DNA from: Chloroflexota bacterium
Lineage (GTDB): Bacteria > Chloroflexota > Anaerolineae > 4572-78
NCBI GenBank assembly: GCA_024278015.1
Contig: JAJRUC010000080.1
Location: forward strand, 1-16,309
Direction: 5' to 3'
DNA: 16,309 bases
This document shows positions 13,264 through 16,309 of the stretch, in pieces (position 1 is the stretch's first letter; every line of letters begins with the position of its first letter). The notes under the pieces are model-generated. The model was given only the letters and a program-made list of their open reading frames with translations, was not told where the DNA came from and did no database searches. Made by a program: the position numbers and the translations under genes.

Positions 13264-15717
13264 TCAGGCTACCTGTTCCCAAATTAATGTTATGGTTGTG
13301 CCGCACTCCGGGACGCTCTCAACTTCCAGGGTAAGCCCGGCATTGACAGCCCTTTCAGCCATGATGTCCAACCCCAAATGTCCGGCCGGGATGGCGGTGG
13401 TATCAAAGCCCGCGCCGTTATCAATGATGTTCAATATCGCTTGCCGAAACGTACAATCAAAATGAACCTCTGTCTGTGTCGCTTGCGCATGTTTGGCGAT
13501 GTTGTTAAACGCTTCCTGCGCCGTCCGGTAAAAGGCAATTTGCACGTCCGGCGGCAAGATTCCATTACCGTCAATGGTCAGCTCAACCGGAATGCGGGTG
13601 CGGGCGGTAAAAGACCGGGTCAGATAGCGCAGGAGTTCGCCAAAACTCTTTTGGGTCAGTGAAGCCGGACGCAGTTCCATCAGCAGGGTACGCATTTCAG
13701 ATTGGGCGCTTTGGGTCAGCACTCGTAATTCTTCAAGTACCGCCGCCCCTTGTTGCGGGTTTTCTTGCCAGATAGCGGGCAGGCTTTCAGCCATCAATGC
13801 CACGGAGAAGAGGGTTTGGTTCACTGCGTCATGCAGGTCACGCGCCAGGCGAGTTCGTTCTTCTTGTGTGGCGGCGTTTCGCGCTTGACGGTAGAGTTCG
13901 GCGTTTTTGATGGCGATGGCGGACTGGGTGGCAAAGGCTTGCAGTAGCGATATTTCTTCGGCGGTGAACGACATTTTATCAGTGCGATACAGGGTTAGAA
14001 CGCCGATGGTTTTTTGTCCAAACAACAAAGGGGTCGCGATTAAAGAGCCGGACACTTCACCTTGAAAGGAGCTTTGCCGGTCTATCTGGGTTTCATTGTC
14101 AACAATAATTTCGGTCTGCCGATGTTTGAATACCTGTACAATGCGCTGATTACCAGCCAGTGAAAAACGGGTGTTGCTGAAGGCCGGGTTTAAGCCCACC
14201 CCGTGTGCCAGATGCAAATAATCATCTTTAGGCAAGAAGATGCCCACGCCGTCAAAGTGAATAATTTCTCTGAGTTGTGCCAGAATTTCGGCCAATACCG
14301 CATTGTAATCCATACTACGATTGGTGGCGAGCATCGCTTGACGCAGACTTTCTACAATTTCACGCTGGCGTTGTTCTTCTTCAAAAAGACGGACGTTTTG
14401 GGCGGCGTAGGCTTCCAGTTCGACGGTGCGTTCCGTCACCCGCATTTCCAAATCCGATACCAAAGCGCGTTGTTCGGTAGCCAACTCATTGAAGGATTGG
14501 GTGAGAAATCCAATTTCGTCACGATAGGCCACCGGCAACATAATTTCCAGGTTTCCGGCGTTAAATTGTTTCACGCCTTTAAGCAAAGTGTTCAACGGTT
14601 CAACCAGATTGGCGTGAAAAAAGAGCGGGAAACCCGTTAGAATGAACAAACTACTGCCCAGTATAAAGTATGCCAACGGCGCGAATATTTGGTGCAGATA
14701 ACGCCGAAAATCGAGGTAATAGTCTTCCATAATACCGCCGCGACTATCGCCGGTGAAGGGCAGGTCTGCCGTAAATCGAATGTGACGCGCGTCAGTTTCC
14801 GGGGAACCCGGCGTAACGCCAATCAACCAGGCGGTGTTCCATGCCACGTACATATTATAGTTCTGCGTTGCCGGTAAATTATCGTAAGCAATCTCGAATA
14901 TACCGCTTGGATATAGCGTCAACTGGAAGGTGTAGCGCGCTTCATGGGCATAAAATTCGGGCAGGCGATACCATGTAACGGTCAATTTATCTGCTGTGCT
15001 TTTGGCAAAAAGGCCACCGGATAATTCTGCGGGCAAGGTGTCCGGATTCACAAAATCTGCAACCAAAGGAAAGATAGCCGGCAGGGGACCATAACGGTAT
15101 AAGGTATCCTGCCAATCAAGCGCTTGCCCAAAGCTGACCGCTCCGTCTCTCACAAGGTAGGCTTTGTCCCAAACCTGCCGGTAGAAGGGAAAATCAAAGC
15201 CCAAATCCACCCACATATTCTCAGTGTCCAGCTCAACGCCGAAATCCCGGTCAAAGTCAAAGGGGATCGCGACCACGTCGTAGCCTCCCCGGGAATTGGG
15301 TGTAAAGCGGAGGCTGTGCCGGTTAGCCATAAAATGGTTGTTTCGGTAAGCGGCACTATAAGCCGGGGTGATAATCCAACCAACGCTTCCCAAGGCCGCG
15401 AGACTGGCGGCCAGGGTCACGCCCACCAGTTTCACCATAAATGAGGTTTTTTCCGGGAGATAGTTAAGATAAACAACCGCAAAAACGACAAGCATAAATA
15501 ACATCCCCAGCGGAAGCATCACGTCTGCCGCGTCAACCGCCAAGAGGTTATAGGACCTCAAAAGGCTGATGACGGTCAGCAGTAAAGGCAATCCGCTGAA
15601 AAAAAAACAAGGCGCGGGCGGCGCGGGCAATTCGGGCGCGAGGCCGCCAAAAGTTTTGCAAGCCGCCTGCCTTTTGGTTGTCGTTGGGCGCGTGCATTGT
15701 CTGGCGAAACAGCACAA
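13264..15717 (-). CDS. Sensor kinase fragment 2: last N-terminal helices, extracellular domain, HAMP-GAF-HisKA_3-HATPase
   Basis: This downstream frame carries all catalytic parts. The residues before about 15600 (CCFARQCTRPTTTKRQAACK) are out of frame and not expected in the native protein, so the ATG at 15717 should not be taken as a real start. Just after the T-run come three or four helices (LPLLLTVISLL, PLGMLFMLVVFAVVYL, KLVGVTLAASLAALGSVGWI). The outer domain contains GAVSFG, FVNPDTLPAELSGGLFAK, LTVTWYRLPEF and YTFQLTLYPSGIFEIAYDN, a pattern I associate with NIDO-type modules. GAF (IIHFDGVGIFLPKDD, LIATPLLFGQKTIGVLTLY) could bind a small ligand or sense redox, but nothing shows which. 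Catalysis is trans-phosphorylation of the His in the HisKA_3 dimer helix, then transfer to Asp58 of the regulator. Confidence 0.85.
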   Translation of the reverse strand: MCCFARQCTRPTTTKRQAACKTFGGLAPELPAPPAPCFFFSGLPLLLTVISLLRSYNLLAVDAADVMLPLGMLFMLVVFAVVYLNYLPEKTSFMVKLVGVTLAASLAALGSVGWIITPAYSAAYRNNHFMANRHSLRFTPNSRGGYDVVAIPFDFDRDFGVELDTENMWVDLGFDFPFYRQVWDKAYLVRDGAVSFGQALDWQDTLYRYGPLPAIFPLVADFVNPDTLPAELSGGLFAKSTADKLTVTWYRLPEFYAHEARYTFQLTLYPSGIFEIAYDNLPATQNYNMYVAWNTAWLIGVTPGSPETDARHIRFTADLPFTGDSRGGIMEDYYLDFRRYLHQIFAPLAYFILGSSLFILTGFPLFFHANLVEPLNTLLKGVKQFNAGNLEIMLPVAYRDEIGFLTQSFNELATEQRALVSDLEMRVTERTVELEAYAAQNVRLFEEEQRQREIVESLRQAMLATNRSMDYNAVLAEILAQLREIIHFDGVGIFLPKDDYLHLAHGVGLNPAFSNTRFSLAGNQRIVQVFKHRQTEIIVDNETQIDRQSSFQGEVSGSLIATPLLFGQKTIGVLTLYRTDKMSFTAEEISLLQAFATQSAIAIKNAELYRQARNAATQEERTRLARDLHDAVNQTLFSVALMAESLPAIWQENPQQGAAVLEELRVLTQSAQSEMRTLLMELRPASLTQKSFGELLRYLTRSFTARTRIPVELTIDGNGILPPDVQIAFYRTAQEAFNNIAKHAQATQTEVHFDCTFRQAILNIIDNGAGFDTTAIPAGHLGLDIMAERAVNAGLTLEVESVPECGTTITLIWEQVA

Positions 15718-16189
15718 TCAACAGCCACAAAAACCCTGTCAAGAGCGGGTAATCGGCGATGGCGGGTCTGTATTCAACAATCCCCTGCCGAAGCATTATT
15801 AAACGGGAAAGCGCGATTTGTGTTTCCCAAAGCAGATAGAGCATACTCAATCCAGGCACAACCTTCGCTTCCCACGCTTTGCCGGGCAGTGACAGGGGAA
15901 AATGGTATGCAAATTGCAAGGCGAAGGTCAGGGTTAATGCCAGCATAACGCCCTCCAGCGGCATAGCATAAAACCTTAAATCCGGAGATAATGAAGTATT
16001 CAGAAAAATCAACAGGATATAACCGGCAATCGCGCTAAAGGCGCCGGCCAAAAACATGGTGGCGAGGGGCTTTTTCTCTCGCCGCCATGTGCGGCGGGTG
16101 AGATACAGAAAACAAGCGGCAATAACGAATGCCAGAATGAACTGGGTCAAACTACTGATTGCGGCCGGGGTCAGATAGATAATTGGCAT
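13264..16189 (-). CDS. NarL-type sensor histidine kinase, whole gene, split by a one-base indel at a T9 run
   Basis: This is the reconstruction of one kinase of about 974 residues. Two open frames overlap near 15548-15717. Removing one T from the nine-T run (minus strand, 15599-15607) joins them as RALFFF then SGLPLLLTVISLL, which restores a membrane helix after a basic cytoplasmic loop. Order by residue: about seven membrane helices to about 310; extracellular beta-rich domain with nidogen-like features about 345-460; another membrane helix about 500-523; HAMP to about 575 and coiled coil; GAF about 630-767; HisKA_3 with phospho-His786 in RDLHDAVNQ; HATPase_c to the end. ATP-site motifs are EAFNNIAKHA, DNGAGFD and HLGLDIM. 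It is cotranscribed with the response regulator one base downstream. The ATG at 16189 lacks a strong ribosome site, but an in-frame stop lies just upstream. The ligand is unknown. Confidence 0.85.
15548..16189 (-). CDS. Sensor kinase fragment 1: N-terminal membrane helices
   Basis: This is the true N-terminus of the kinase. The fragment shows hydrophobic helices at residues about 10-32, 42-63, 74-96, 108-130 and 150-165, with short polar loops (RRTWRREKK between the first two). It ends its credible part with the basic loop FWRPRARIARAARALFFF at the T-run. After that the frame turns polar (QRIAFTADRHQPFEVL) and stops at 15548, where another membrane helix is expected. This layout resembles the 7TM/MASE-like input regions of multi-domain kinases. 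On its own it would be an unlinked membrane stub. Confidence 0.8.
   Translation of the reverse strand: MPIIYLTPAAISSLTQFILAFVIAACFLYLTRRTWRREKKPLATMFLAGAFSAIAGYILLIFLNTSLSPDLRFYAMPLEGVMLALTLTFALQFAYHFPLSLPGKAWEAKVVPGLSMLYLLWETQIALSRLIMLRQGIVEYRPAIADYPLLTGFLWLLIVLFRQTMHAPNDNQKAGGLQNFWRPRARIARAARALFFFQRIAFTADRHQPFEVL
15599..15607 (-). other. Nine-base T homopolymer that separates the two kinase frames
   Basis: The tract reads T9 on the coding strand (A9 on the plus strand). Eight T would give a single kinase frame with codons for Phe-Phe-Phe-Ser. It could be a consensus error, a true frameshift, or a slippage site that makes the gene phase-variable. Confidence 0.75.
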
Positions 16190-16309
16190 AAGAATTGTTG
16201 TCTTCAGAATTTATGCGCTTCAGTGGTTGGGTTAAAAATCAGCCGTAAATTCTCACAAATCACACGGGTTATGATTGAAAAACCAGTGAAATTCGTGTTA
16301 ACCTCTGCC
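16190..16309. other. Upstream region of the kinase gene, possible degenerate repeat at the window edge
   Basis: This is noncoding leader of the kinase. The last 60 bases contain GTGAAATTCGTGTTAA and, in the opposite sense, CACAAATCACACGG. These resemble the CACGAATTNCACGAA-type short repeats common in intergenic DNA of several phyla. No convincing promoter was found. The edge cuts off any further structure. Confidence 0.3.

Overview
The window holds minus-strand genes only. It looks like a chromosomal contig from a Chloroflexota (Anaerolineae-like) bacterium. The clues are a giant secreted protein that starts with a CSLREA-type domain, a Tyr-Leu-Pro-Leu-Ile motif ahead of a proline-rich linker, a CARDB-like domain with the phrase FWVDAYINP, a very large multi-domain NarL-type sensor kinase with an extracellular nidogen-like part, and several families of small palindromic intergenic repeats. 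The phylum call is an inference from protein style. There is no rRNA or housekeeping marker.

Layout in the direction of transcription (right to left). (1) 16189-13264: a membrane sensor histidine kinase, split by one indel at a run of nine T. (2) 13262-12621: its NarL/FixJ response regulator, one base downstream, followed by a strong rho-independent terminator (12562-12596). (3) 12264-11863: a single-domain, degenerate receiver protein. (4) 11729-1603: a giant exported protein gene, interrupted by four single-base frameshifts at short G/C runs. Correcting one base at each restores one uninterrupted frame of about 3374 codons. Its order is signal anchor, CSLREA/beta-helix with a glycine-rich segment, cadherin/Ig-like domains, an unrecognised region of more than 1100 residues, DUF4397-like repeats, fibronectin/Ig-like domains and a CARDB-like end. 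(5) 1530-1066: a small anchored extracytoplasmic protein, 72 bases downstream, followed by a terminator. (6) 582 to the left edge: the N-terminal part of another exported protein with beta-propeller and carboxypeptidase-regulatory-like motifs, with a candidate promoter about 230 bases upstream.

The intergenic spaces carry three types of palindromic repeat: a TGTCATTGCGAG type at 11773-11851, a TTGTCAT-bounded type at 909-1006, and a GC-rich CCCCCC/GGGGGG type present twice, at 641-743 and 12411-12542. There are no clear transposase, CRISPR, tRNA or phage genes.

A reasonable but unproven reading is a two-component system next to a surface-protein locus, perhaps controlling it. Five single-base frameshifts in homopolymers inside otherwise intact frames point first to consensus sequence errors and second to recent gene decay or slippage. 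I see no convincing new defence or mobile system. The most interesting items are the giant protein's unrecognised central region, the degenerate receiver and the kinase architecture.
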